DNA of 64,000 bases from Taenia hydatigena (lineage: Eukaryota > Platyhelminthes > Cestoda > Cyclophyllidea > Taeniidae), in assembly GCA_036345935.2 (NCBI GenBank), contig JADWOT020001715.1:1-64000 (forward strand), given 5' to 3'. Under the pieces are notes generated by a model, which did not search any database, was not told where the DNA came from, and was given only the letters and a program-made list of their open reading frames with translations. This document shows, one piece after another, positions 49,601-62,300 of the stretch. How positions within the stretch are numbered: the stretch's first letter is position 1; every line of letters begins with the position of its first letter. The position numbers were made by a program, and so were the translations under genes.

Positions 49601-51687
49601 ATCGGTCGTAGCAAAATGTGACTGCTGCACTTCCACCACAATCTGGAGACTCTTCTGGCACATCACAGTGGACCACCTCACCTCACACACCTCGACCACG
49701 TCGATCAACAAGCAAATTTACTACCGCCTGCGCAAAATCACTCAACACCCATGTTCCTTTGTTTGCGAAGAAACACATACAAATGGGTAACACTTTTAAA
49801 TTTGCTAGTTATAAAAATGAACAGGAACACACAACACTGCGGTGGTATCACCACGGCTTGGATAGGGAGATGTAGGTATCAGGAACAGTGGGGGTTCAGG
49901 ATCTAGAGAGTTTGTGCTGTTCAACATCAAAGTGTTGCCAGAAGACAAAGGTGATCATTCCGGTGTCCCGTTTCCCTCTTAACGCGTGGTTTTCATGGAC
50001 TTCACGATGGTAGCGGTGTTTTCACACCGACAAATTGCACTTATAATCCACTTTGGGCAGCGGACCTCTTGTCACCATTCAATCCACACACCATCGACAT
50101 TTGAACCTGCGAAACGGAAACAGCAAGCATGGATTTGGGAAAGCCTCTATAACTGAGGAGGAAATAAGGTCTAAACAGGGGCGCTGGTTTTACGCCCCCA
50201 TGAGCATTCATAATGCAGAGGTGTCACGCGAAGTAGTAAGAAATAAGTCACATCGCACAGTAAATAGACATCATTTATCAAGAATGGCACAGACCAGTGC
50301 CAGTGCCTGTGTACAACGAAGCCCGGTGATAAGCAAAGTTTCTTGTGAAAGGAGGCATCTACAATATTAGATACCCGCACCAGCAGGAGGCGTCAACCTA
50401 GTCATCAATTCGACGCTTCAAAGGCGTAGATGTCTATCGGCCAGTGGATACCCTGAAATTGTTGGTCTTCAGCTCACCCGCATAGTGGTAATTCCTGAGA
50501 CCCTTTACTTGTTAAGCAAATTTCACAATCCCCAGTGTCTGCCTGACACAACTACTCAATGCTTTCAGGTGCGACTCCTGTTAAAGCATCCCCTCCACAA
50601 TCGGTCTAATCGTCGTCATCGTCAGCTGGGTTGCAATTGAGACCAAACATTTCCAAATGGTTTGCGCCAACGAAACGTAGACCACAAGCACTCATCTTAC
50701 CACAAGAAGACAAACGCTAGATTCAAAGGTTGTAAGAAATGCTGCACACGCTAAATCTGTCTATGACCTAGGACGAAGTTAAAAATGGGAGTGAAAATCG
50801 CAGGGATCACTGTGAGAAAAAAACAGTACACATCGAGGAGTCGTCCAGGAAATAGAACAAGGAACAACTATTACAAATAAGGCGTATAAGACCTACTCAA
50901 AAGTACCCCCCTTTAAGAGTGGCAAGCAATTATAGGCTCGAGGCAAAGGTAGCACAGAAAAACGACTTCACAACGGAAAGTAAGTCTGAGTCGCCAAAAA
51001 ATAATTAATTTCGGAGAAGCTAAAAAGAGAAAAAAATTGAACCTACTAATGAGTTGGTTGCAAGCTTGGAGACGGGAAAAAGGAAGCTACGCTAAAAGTG
51101 CTTGCCGAACCAAATCGCAGAAATAAAATGCCTCGTTTTTTTTTGCATATTCCCAGGAAGGTAAAATTACAGACGAACAAAGAAAATTCACAGTAATCAA
51201 ATGAAAAAACGCAAGGCGGTCTGGCAGATTCACCACAACTTACAATTTCATAAATGAAATCAACCTACTTAACTTTACACACGACAGTTGAATTTGAGAC
51301 ACAAAAGCCCTGTTGTTCTACCACGAGTCTGTGAATGGATTGTTGTCGACTCTCCGCAAGCAAACAAAAGGCAAAAGAGACTTCACCTTGCTAAACAATC
51401 GCCTTTTAACTACTTTTCAAAAGCATTAGGTTTTAAGAGAAAACTGCGAAAATGGAGAGAATTAGCAAAAAGATAGTACCATCCGGATAACGGGAATAAG
51501 GAATTGTTGGCTTTCAATCGACATCCTCAAAATTACCTAAAGAAGACACTGCTTAACCAAAACCTCGCAAAGCGCTAAGATTGGGCAAATAGAAAATCAA
51601 TGAAAAATACAGAAAACAGCACAATTGAATCGTTAATCATTCCAACTACAATAAGAGAGATTCCCATGCTAAAAGAAAGGAGTAACT

Positions 51688-52125
51688 TCATGCCCACCAA
51701 CAAAAAACAAGAACGATGGCACAGTGGGGAGAAGCAATGACGCAGAGGTCAATTGTAAAAACACTACGCGTCAAGCACTCGATGATGTGTCTCATGCCTA
51801 CTGTGGTGGACACAGTTCGACGCAATGATCCCTGAATGAGTCCTGCAACCCTGTGGATAGACACTGACCGGTTAATAATGCGACCCCTAAGAGAGATACA
51901 GACTAACAATATGTAGATGGGTCTGGATCGATAGGCACAACCATGACGTTGAGGCATGCAGCTTTTTCGAATGAGGTTGATGATTTTGAACAACAAACCA
52001 GCTAATACCATCTTGCGCGACCCCCTACTTGAAGACCAGCAGCTGTTATACTTACTCGTTGGAGTAGCCATTCCCCACGCTTTGTAGGAAAATGGATTCA
52101 GAGGCACACGAAAAGCCATCGGCAC
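51688..52125 (-). other. 145-codon open frame, well conserved between units
   Basis: The 3' two thirds of this frame correspond to a 70-codon frame in unit A (34896-34684). The DNA of 51700-51905 is about 93 percent identical to 34690-34895 (15 differences counted), somewhat higher than the rest of A/B. Roughly nine of the fifteen changes alter the translation, so protein selection is not indicated. No domain is recognised. Confidence 0.25.
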
Positions 52126-52789
52126 AGCTCTGCACTGACATGGCCCACTTCACTTCGACGTCCATAGGTGCCTAGTGTAGCCTAGCTAGCCTTTCAGCAT
52201 TGCTGCATCCCATCTTTGGCAGCACCTGCATTCTTGCAACCACAGGACTTGACAACTGCCCACCTCCCTTACTTTTAATCGGCAAACTGAGTAATCTACC
52301 AGCGTAAAATTGATGTTTGCACCTCCCCCGTAGCTTTACATTCGCTTGACTAAGGTGCGTTCTAACAGCTTTTCATTGTCCACAGGTCCGTCTCGGTCAG
52401 TCTCATATGCCTGCCACATGTGGCCCGAATTGACCGCCACACGTTTTGCAGGTCGAGAAAGGGCCGGGCGAACAGATGGATAGTCGAAAAAATCAACAGA
52501 TAGGCGGCTATGTAGGTGGATCGGTAGATGAAGAGATTGAGGTAAACGGAATGGCGTAAAAAGTCATTGGACAGCCAACACTAGCTTTACCGCCTCACCT
52601 AGACTCTACATCTCAACCAAATGACCGAACAAGTGAACAAAAAGGAACAGCGACGCAAATGAATAATAAAATAATTCGCGAAGTAATCGTCTCAAAACAA
52701 CACCCATGATAGGTGTGATGGAAGAAAAGGATACCATGATCAGAAGGAAAGGGAAGGAAAAGACGCTACTTGCGACGACTGTCCCATCC

Positions 52790-53330
52790 ACGTTCTCATC
52801 ACTGCTATACATATACCACAGGAAAGGCGGCGTACCGCAAAAGAAGCACTCGTGCGACAGACACAAAGCCAAATAATGGCGCAGAACGAGGGTGCAAACT
52901 GGACCACGCCGGGCCTTTGCCCATGTCTGCGTCGCATTAAAGGGTTCGAGGCCCGTGTGCACCACTTGTCCCCATACCTTGGGCATGTCAATGCCGGTGA
53001 CACCCCCCTTCCCCCCTCCCCCCAAACTACCCAGTGCACCTACGGCTCCATTGCATCGGCAAGCATGACAGCACTCAGTCAATCAACAGTATGTACAATA
53101 GGCCTGCCATGTGTGCGCGTGTGCTTAAAACAATGGAACAAGTATCGTACGTAAACAAGACAGCTAACACGGCGAAGCAACCTATTCCAATTCCACTGTG
53201 AGCAACCTCCATCCTAAGCATTCTTAGCAGCAATAATGCAATCAAGATGAAGCAATGCAACCGGAAAAAATGCGTCGTGAGGGCGTCAGAGAGGTGTTAA
53301 TTTTAGCACCTTCGACAGTCAAATGTTCTA
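52790..53330 (-). pseudogene. Synaptogyrin-like membrane protein remnant, unit B
   Basis: Paralogue of 36370-35790. VEGAKINTSLTP with RIFSGCIAS corresponds to the GGAK...P...R start (about 53320-53255). After a frame change, HCFILIALLLL and then YDTCSIVLSTRAHMAG and LLID follow, where unit A has HGTCSTVLGTYALMAG and ALID. TPPFLWYM (about 52830-52805) is the counterpart of the third-span segment. The cysteine-containing loop is more eroded than in A, and a TGA follows LID directly. That both units keep the same motif order supports a common ancestral gene copy predating the A/B duplication. Function is lost in both. The family assignment carries the same caveat as in unit A. Confidence 0.38.
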
Positions 53331-55088
53331 ATGCACATGAATCGGTACGACCACTCACATCAGGCAGGACTGTATAAACGTTCCAACGCCAAACCTCAGA
53401 CCCTTGAAGTAAAGCTGGTGAAGATAACTTCGCGGATATGCCCATAGAAAACGAATTAAGTAGATTGCCTCACCTTCGCCTGTCTATCTACCCAAACCTC
53501 TACCAACCAAATAATCCTATTAACAGATAAGTGAAAAGAGCGTGAGTAACCAAAAAGACGAAGCCTAAAGCTTGCCGATCCATGTTTGCCTGTGTCTTGA
53601 GAGACGCCCACCAACCATTGACCGTCAAGAATACCAATCTAACTAACTTAAGGGAGACGACAAACCTGCAATTTCGCCTGTGTCCGCGATCCGTCAGCCA
53701 ACTATCGGCCTCAGGGAAAAACAGCTCAAAACCAAAGCTGCTTACTAGCACGACTAAGACAAGGGTGGCGAAGACCACACTGGACATAGTACACTGCTAC
53801 AGCAGGAGTGAACAAACCGAGCTAATCCGTGGGTTGCCTTCCAGGTCATTACCGTGACAATACGCTTCTAATAACTATTCCATCCATAAGTATTTCAAAT
53901 GCAGGCATCTCGGGATGCCTCTCTTGATAATAACAAATGTGCACAATTCCGAGGTTTACACAAGGAACACGAAACAGCCAAACTCGTGCCCTATTTCCTG
54001 CCTTCCTTCTCACTTACAAATAATATCAGCAGAAGGAACCGACGAAATTGCCTGATATTCAGTAAAATTTGAGCGCACGTAAAAATGGGCATTAAATTAC
54101 GAGATGGTCCTCCTCAACTCCACAAAACAATGCGAAGAAGTAAAGCAGCAGAAAGCTTTCTAACCACAAGTACATTGGAATCTACTCACTTCATGCAACT
54201 GCGCGTAGTGCCCATTTTACTGTTCCGACTTTGGCAGAAAACACTAACAACTTGTTCCAATCAAAATTCTCAAAAAGTATATGCATACTTATTCAAACCC
54301 GCTAAACGCGCGACTTTTCACGGTTAGGTTAGAATAAAATAAGGTTAATGGGCGAACGTACGCCATCCACTATTCTAAGCGAAAAGCGATAACAAGATGC
54401 GCGAAATGGATAAATGCGGCTAACGGCATGACCATGTCAATGAGCACAAAAGTTAGAACTGTCAACAATTAAAGCATACCACTGCTGGGTTAAGGCATCC
54501 AAACAAATGATGACAACAAACAATTGGAACAAGTAGAAAATGGGAAAGAAGAGACAATTTATCCTAAAGCAGCGTTTGATTCCCATAAAATACACAGCCA
54601 TTGTGACCGATGTAAAGGACTACACCTCGCGCTAAGGCGTCACACCTCATCAAAGTGCATAAAAAGCAAATGGTATGCATAAATAGAGCCGTTACAAATA
54701 TAAAAAACGTGCATTTATACGTACCTATCAATCAGCGAGTCACTTCCTCCATGCATCCATGGCCATTTCGCCTACCACTCCACAGCACAGGGGTCACGAC
54801 GCGGCACCATTTGCACCCTACTTCGCAGTCCTCCAACAGTTTCAGCGAAATTCCATCAGCAAATGCTGATCGTAAAAACGCCTTTCGACGGTGACACAGC
54901 CTCAAAGAAATACCTGTCCTTTGCAGACTTGAAGGAAACATGGCTGATGTGCTGCTTCTTTTGTTCAGTCGTCCCCATTCTGCGCAGTAAAATTCGATGT
55001 TTGCATCCACCTATCACCTGCGTTACCAAATACTTCATTCGAGGAACATCCTCGAGTCTGCAGAAACAAACTGAGACTTAAAGAAACA

Positions 55089-55735
55089 ATGCCAATCAAG
55101 GCGGCGGATTGATACGCTGTGCGACGATAGAGTGGGCCGCACGCCGACGCCGCAGTCACATCAGAATCTTTACGACGTTGGTCTAGGCTTGTTCGGATCG
55201 CGTCTACTAAAGTTATAGTGGAGAAGAAAATATTCAACTACCCCTTCGTAGGGCACTGCAACCATATCTGCGTCCAATCAACACGACAAATTCGACCGGT
55301 ACGATCATCGCATCAATTTGGAAAATGTAGCCGTCACATTGCATTTGTGAATCGACCCCGGAAAAGGATATACGACGAATCCATTGAGACGCAGCACAGA
55401 TCACACCAACTTCTAGACAAAAACAGAGAGCAACGAAAAACTCCAACTTCAAATTCGGCATTTTTTCAGCGCAACCCCTTGCAGCACATTTGATGCGCCA
55501 CCACAGACAAGTACATTCTTGTCACCCTTAAGGCTCGGACCACCACTGACCTCACATGAAGCCTAAAATGAAACAGTTTCTTTCCTTCTCAAACTAATAA
55601 AGCTTATCCGGCCAAAATAATGCCACAACTAAAACACGCAACGTGCCCACCACATCGTAAGACAACAGACAAAGCACGACCGATGACATTGAAACTGCCA
55701 AACTTGAAGGACCACTGTCGAGCGAATATCTTTCA
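55089..55735. repeat. Repeat block U3, copy in unit B
   Basis: Third copy of the block. It lacks the last 200 bp or so present at 13400-13615 and 38800-38985. Confidence 0.75.
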
Positions 55736-56599
55736 ATCGTCCTCGTCCCCTCCATCTTTTCGGTATTAGCACAATCACCAGCGCAACTCATCGACGTGAA
55801 AAATAAACCCGCCCCTCCGCACCCAGCCCATCAGTGTTACACTCCAGTTAGTCTATTGAGCATGCGCCCACGCCCTTCTCACCCTTCTCACACCTACCAC
55901 CATGCCATCCAACACACACCGCTATCGTCCATCCCGACATCCACATCGCACAACAGAGGCGAGGACGCCTCCGCCAATAACTTCACGAGCTCGTACTGCC
56001 TACCATTCCACAGACCCATCAAATGTTACCTCACCACAGTAATTTTGTAGCATCCGAAAAGGAAGAAAAGCAAGCAATGGAAGAGCCGATGGGTGAATGT
56101 CTAATACGCTGCAAAGCTAACGTCGCCGAACATAACAAACGATAGGAGAAAACACCTTAACAAGCAAACATTTAAGACTGCTGCAAAGTACAGTCTGCGT
56201 AGTGATGCGAATGCTTCCCACTAGTAACCCCTTCCTCCGCTTCTGCTGCGGCCACCTCGCCCAGACACCAACTCACGCCGTCAAAGCTGAGTCCACCATT
56301 AAGCCATCACCGACGCCCTCCCTCCACACAACACGTTTCGCAAAGATCACACCAGCACAAAAATAACCCTCATCTCCAAGTCAATGGGCAGTGAAGTCCC
56401 TAAGTGTCTTACGCCCTCCATATATGTATGTGATCCGCCAACACGGATATCATAGTAATGAAAATAACGCACTTTTTACCCCACATGAAATGTAAAAGGA
56501 TCTACAGATGAGTGATAAAAGCTTGCTTCTACCCTAAATGGGAACGCAAATCAAACCTAGAGCCATACAAAATCGACAGCAAAAATTCACTTACAGCAA

Positions 56600-57210
56600 T
56601 CCAATCCCACCCGAGGAACGTGTGAAGTGATAGCGAAGGCGGGAGCCGCACTCATTGCTGACAGATAATGTCGCCATTCTTGGCAAAAGAAGAAGTCTTG
56701 ACAGGATCTGCATCTACCTCTTCAACGTCTATCTAGTATGTAAGCGGATAAAGGGAATGGATTAAAGGCATGCTGGTATAATAAGTGCCTTTTAGCAAGA
56801 AAATAATGAATAGGTACGAAGTACTCAGTGGAACTGACACACTTCTTACAAAATTGTGTCACTAAGCCAAATCTACCGCCATTAAAGAAAGAACCGATTA
56901 CAAACTGCCATAACAATCCCAAATTCTCGCTTACAGTATTGCAAAGAAAAGTGGACGTGAGTAGGCACTGCAGTTGGAAAAACGCCCCAACAGTCACATT
57001 ACGTGACCCTTGTGTTTACACTAGCACGTAGGCGTATGAAGGAAGCCAATCAACATTCAGAGAACGTAATAGCAGCCAAGAAACTAAAACTAACGCATCT
57101 TGCACCACACAAAAATGTGATGCAAGCATGTTTCAACCCAAAATAAGGACGCAGACCGAATCAATCGCTGCATAGAAAAGACAGCAACAGTATTTGCGAT
57201 TCGATCTTAC
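56600..57210. repeat. Internal tandem duplicate in unit B, left copy
   Basis: This matches unit A 40490-41000 (offset about 16.1 kb) with landmarks TTCTTGGCAAA.GAAGAAGTCTTGACAGGA and TTAGCAAG.AA.TAATGAA. The same A segment aligns again just to the right. Confidence 0.75.
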
Positions 57211-57830
57211 CTGAGGAAGCTATCGCTTACTTGGGAAGCGATAGCCAAGTCGAGATTCGTATCCACTGCACCCTCATAGAGCCTCCATTTTTGGCAAAGC
57301 ATAAATTTTTGACGGCGTCAATATCCGACCTAACAAATACACGGTTCAAAGTTATGGACAATAAGGCATATAATAAATACTTTTTAGCAAAAATAATGAG
57401 TATGCGCCAAGAACTTAGCAAAGCTAAAACACTTCTCAACAAAATTCCGACTCATTAATCAAAACCCACAGTCAATAAGAAACTAACTGGTTGACAAATT
57501 GCCAAAACAATGTTGTTTGTCACTTAAAGCACTCCACGGCGAATAATGGACGTGGGTGGAATTTGCAGCTGGAAAGCAAAAACATCTTAACATTCCCATT
57601 ATGAAGCCTTCGAGTTTACTCTAGCAAGTAGGCGTACAAAGGAAGCCAATCGACATGGGAAGGACCTAAAAACACATAACAAACTAAAAATAGTAAAAAA
57701 TGCCAAATACTTACCACCTTTCAACTTGTTCAAACCAATTAAGCCCCATTAACCGAAAGTAATGACCACCAAAAGAAACACAGCTCACGTACTTCGCGCA
57801 CAAATCTAGTTGACCATTTTAATTCTGTTC
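57211..57830. repeat. Internal tandem duplicate in unit B, right copy
   Basis: This matches unit A 40500-41180 at offset about 16.7 kb (TTTTTGGCAAAGCATAAATTTTTGAC, TTTTTAGCAAAAATAATGAG, AAGTAGGCGTA.AAAGGAAGCCA). It is clearly more diverged from the left copy than recent tandem copies would be. Confidence 0.75.
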
Positions 57831-58350
57831 GATAAAACAAATCAATATCTGATTTTTTGCATTTATGTAAGCAAAAAATTACTTAAAATTCCTAGCTTTT
57901 GTTTTAGCAATATATTTTAATAAGTAACAATGCAATCAAAATGAATTTCTCGGCAAACGTAAGTGACAAAACTAGCAGCAAAATCTGGATTTAAAACGCG
58001 TTAAAATGAGATCGCAAGAGTCCTTGGCTATTAGTTTTGCAATTCGAATAGTGATTTAGTGTTTGTTTTGACGATCGTCAAGCTTGGTGTTCGTTTCCAA
58101 GCTGATTTATAAGGCCTAGGGCAACGTACTTTTGATTGTGATTTAGTGCAGCTTTAATTTCTTGACGGCTTTTACACAACTTTTAACTGCAACTTACATT
58201 GTCCAGCAGACCTAAGTCATGGTACACAGGCATCGATCGGCATGGCCTTTGCAACGCCGCCAGACGACCAACGACCTTAAAGGATGAATTTAAAAATGGA
58301 AAATTAAATTTGTATGTATAACCTATGACAAATAAGGGCAGACTAGTAAT

Positions 58351-58886
58351 ACATAATAAATATGCGGTGTCGAATGCACTAAAGAATTGGGTTAGTTCAT
58401 CGCATAATAGTAAGATTTGAGCGAAGTAGGAAAATATGTGATCCAAAGGGCAAATTTACGCGAATGGGCAATACAAAAATTCAAAATCCTAAAACCATTC
58501 ATGTAGAGCATTAAAGAGAAACATTTTTTTCAATTCTAAAAGGTATAAGCGTGGATCTAGACAAGGATTGCATCGAAAACACTTGCCTTGGAAGTCTACC
58601 CCACATAATGACGCAATAATAAAGTCCTCAAATTGGGTTAGAGGTCAGTTGGAAAGCCAAGTAACGCACTGGTGAGCACTGAGAAGGGTGTTAAAATATT
58701 GCAGAAGGCAAGTAAATTTATGGTGGACCCCTGCTGGACTGGGTTCCAGGTCTCCTCCTCAAATGTGCAGACAATATCTTTAAGAGACAATAGACGTATC
58801 AATTGAACAAACTGTCTACAAACATTCTGCCTTGGTAAGTCAAAATTATGCACATGGGTAATACAATACTTATTTCAGTTTCACAA
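58351..58886. other. No gene recognised
   Basis: Spacer between unit B and the inverted short-element pair. Part of it (58810-58870) resembles 14540-14600 to the left of C1. Confidence 0.5.
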
Positions 58887-59073
58887 TGTAGCGTCCTGAG
58901 GCTCCCTCGAAGGCAAAAGCAGGCAGAATGCTAGGGTAGAATATATATATTCACCGGACAGAGGGAAAAAGGCCGCTGGCATGGCCCGGAGGCCAGCCCA
59001 CGCAGCTAGGGCAATACGACCACCTCTGTGACCTTGACAGAAACCGGCAGTTCTAACAAAAAAAGTACTACAC
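58887..59073 (+). mobile_element. SINE-like short element S4
   Basis: Full-length copy, 187 bp, starting TGTAGCGTCCTGAGG and ending AAAAAAAGTACTACA, flanked by CACAA at 58882-58886 and 59074-59078. It has the possible box A TGGCATGG and GCTAGGGCAAT landmark. Confidence 0.85.
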
Positions 59074-59132
59074 ACAAATTAACCCGGTCAGGTATCACAG
59101 CACGTCATTTGGTTTGATTTTAAGTGCCATTG

Positions 59133-59293
59133 TAGTACTTTGGTTGTTTGAACTACTGTTATCGGTCAGGGTCACAGAGGTGGCCTCAGGACCATGTAAG
59201 CGGCTTATTTTTTTCTCTGCTCGTTGTATATATACACATTCTACCCTAGTATTCTGCCTTCTTTTGCCTTCGAGGGAACCTCGGGTCGCAACA
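59133..59293 (-). mobile_element. SINE-like short element S5 with perfect target repeat
   Basis: 161 bp, inverted relative to S4 and missing about 25 bp of the middle. It is flanked by GCCATTG at 59126-59132 and 59294-59300. Block C1 has the corresponding empty site, AGTGCCAATG followed by TTGTTACTTGTG, at about 14663-14690. Confidence 0.9.
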
Positions 59294-59300
59294 GCCATTG

Positions 59301-62300
59301 CCATCGCGAAGTCGTTACTTGTGCGGTGAAGTTTAAAAAGTATTTGAGGTTGAGGGCAGCTAGGATTATAGCCTCGTCTCTCTTAAATTGCGTGTATGCG
59401 TATACTTTAGTTTGTTGCGTTAATTGCGTGCATATAGAAGACTGAAATCGGACTACGCCCCTTGTAAATACGGCGTTTCCAAATGTTGGCACATCTGGTG
59501 AGGGGTGTTGGAAACTGCTACCAAACCAAGTGACTGTAAACTACACTAGAAGAAGAGAAAAAAGGAATAGAAAGAAAAGGAAGAGGAGGAGGATGGGGAT
59601 GTGTAGGTATGCTTCCAGTCAGCAGGAATTGGTATCCGCATCGTTTCCCCGGTGGCCTCATTTTTGGTTGTGGAAGTGAAGACCTGTGAAGAGAAAGACG
59701 GAGGTGTGGTGCACATCTTTATTAAGCCCAAGAGTTTAAGCAGGATAAGTTGCCACTGACCGTGCAGAGCTCGCTAACTGAGAAATATTGCACGGAGGGA
59801 AATTCGTGAAATCGCCTTCAGAAAACACCATTTTAGGCATAGCGTGGTGCGCAAGTTGCGATATCCTCTCCCTTCTCTATCATAGCAAATGCGATAGTGC
59901 TACCTTCCCAACACACTGCGTCACAACGTGAGCCCCTACCCCTTCCTACGTCGTCAAAGAGGCACTGCTTCCTATTGTGAGTTATTTCGTCCCCTTTTAT
60001 ATCCAAGATGAGTGAGATGAAAATGTATGCATGCATGCATGCCTACTCAAACTACTATCAGCACAACCTCCACTAGAAGAAGGTAAGGCTCCAATTTGCA
60101 AACGGCGTGCATTCTAAACAAAACATTCCCAGCAATGTGTAGGTTGCATGCTTCCTTAGTGTGTCATTAACAAGGGTTCAGATGGAGGAGAAGGAGGAGG
60201 ATTGCCGTTGCAACTCTCTTATCCCATGCGGTGTCTACCTGCTGACAGTCTCTACTGCTTGAATATTTTGAAGGCGGAATATTATTGCTACTGAATCGAC
60301 GCTCAGTAGGAGTTGCACGTCGAGGTAATTATTTGATCGGACATTGGCTGGGGTAGGGGGTTACAAAAAGAGGCCGAGGAGGAGAAAAGCAGAAGAGAGG
60401 CATCCGTCCGCATTCATTTTGTTAATAAAAGCACCACTCCGCACAATCAGTAAGACAGCGGTGTTGTTTCATAAGAAGACGTTGCGAAGAACGCGTTAAT
60501 TGAAGAGTCGTGAGCAAGTTCCTAGAAGTGACTTGTTAGTAAGAAGAGCACCCTTCTCCTTACCATTGTCAAACCAACTTCCACTTCTTCCAACAACTAG
60601 TCGTGAGCAATGCGGGGAGGGAAGGTGGCAAAGAAGAAAAATTCACCTATCAGACAATAGAACCGCTGCGCACCGACCCACCACCCACCTGCAGGACTTC
60701 GCAAGCAGTAGAGCCGCTTGCGATTCAATCAAACCACACACCAGGGCTCCTACTTTAGCCCCTTGTCGACTTCTCGTAGCTGATGAGCCGAATCTGACCC
60801 AACCTAACAAATTGTGGTGTTGCTACCGCGCAAATACCTGCTGCACGCTTCTACAATATTCCTCTTAAACTAATTTTATTAACAAGAGCTCATTTACTCA
60901 GAGAGCGTAGTAAGGTTATGGAAGAAGCCTGGCCTTAATAATGATGTCGGTTTTCCTGAATCGCCTCTCTCTCTCACACGATAAGTTGTATGGATAGCAA
61001 AATTGTTTTCCGACAACAGCCTATAAATGAATTAATGACGCTCATAGACCGTGCCATAATAGTATTGAATCGCAGCATGCTTTCAAACAAACAAGCATAG
61101 TCAAAAAATATATAAAAGCACTATTTGATTCAAAGTGCATGCCTTGCTTATTTTAAGGAAAGAGTTGCCAAACGAAAGTGACACTACTTGGCGTAGTGCC
61201 TAGCACACATATTGTGATCTCCTTGTTTGTTGAGCTGCTGTTGGTGGAAATGCTATATCGCTCCCCAATGTGTTTCGACCTGTTGTGTGCCTACACTTTG
61301 CAAAAAACCACTTTTGAATTCACAAGAAATGTGCAATTTTGGTGTATCTAAGATTACTTTTACTTGCCGTATCATTTCGTAGGTACAGATTAATGCAAAG
61401 TAGATTTGATATTCGAAAAGAATGAGCAAAAGATGCTGTTCCCTAAAGTCGTCCAACAACAAAAATAGAACAGAATGGAAATAAATATTTTACTGAATGT
61501 AGGCGCACGCTCATGATGAGTGACAGATTTTAATCCAATGAAGTTTATAGAACCTAATCATTTTGTCCTGTATGTCAAATGAAATGCATCACGTATCATT
61601 TAAGACCAAAAATAAATACGCAGGCTCTTTGTAATTTTTTTGACGCACACCAATTGCCGATTGCATATTTCGCTAGGTGAAACAAGTCTTTAAGTTGATT
61701 AAGTCGTTAATCATTTTGGAGGTCATCAGCGGTAACTGCTTTCCACCTCGTTGTTAAGTGGGACCATCGTAGCGCTAAAATGACATGATTTCGGCAGAAG
61801 TGAGCTACATTTTTTTAGAGAATCATCTCATTTGCTGAGAATTACTCGATATAATGGATTTATGGGACATAAATTTCATTAGAATGTACTGCATCCTTTA
61901 ACGAGGAATTCAAGATGGGGGTCCCGCCTTTGGCATTGCTTTGCACATATTACAGGTAAGAATAAATTGAATTTTATGGTTTCTTACCACATTTGCCATG
62001 CATTAACGAAAAATAGCTGTTTACTGGATAATTAGACTTCACTGCTCATTACCAGGATTTTAATCACTAATGCGCAGTAAATTGCTATGGTACCGACCTA
62101 CACCTGTATAAATGTTGGTCATTCTGGGTTATTTAATAGCTATGAAGTTATAGTTAACAGCCTTCAAGACAAGGCGAGAAAAGGATTTAACTACCAAATA
62201 GTTGCTCACCGCCGTCAGAATGTTCAGAGTAAGATCAACTTTTAAATGGCAGCTTAAATCAATGTATGCATAAGGCATTACACAAGTAAAATAATGCCAA

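Larger units (their letters stand above)
46650..58350. repeat. Segmental duplication unit B
   Basis: Collinear relative of unit A, shorter by about 2 kb. It begins with the CTACTCACCTTTGATCTGCTTCTCAGCC segment, matching 28150, and its last clear match is the CGCCGCCAGACG...ATAACCTATGACAA segment matching 41755-41830. It contains its own internal tandem duplication near the right end. Confidence 0.9.
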
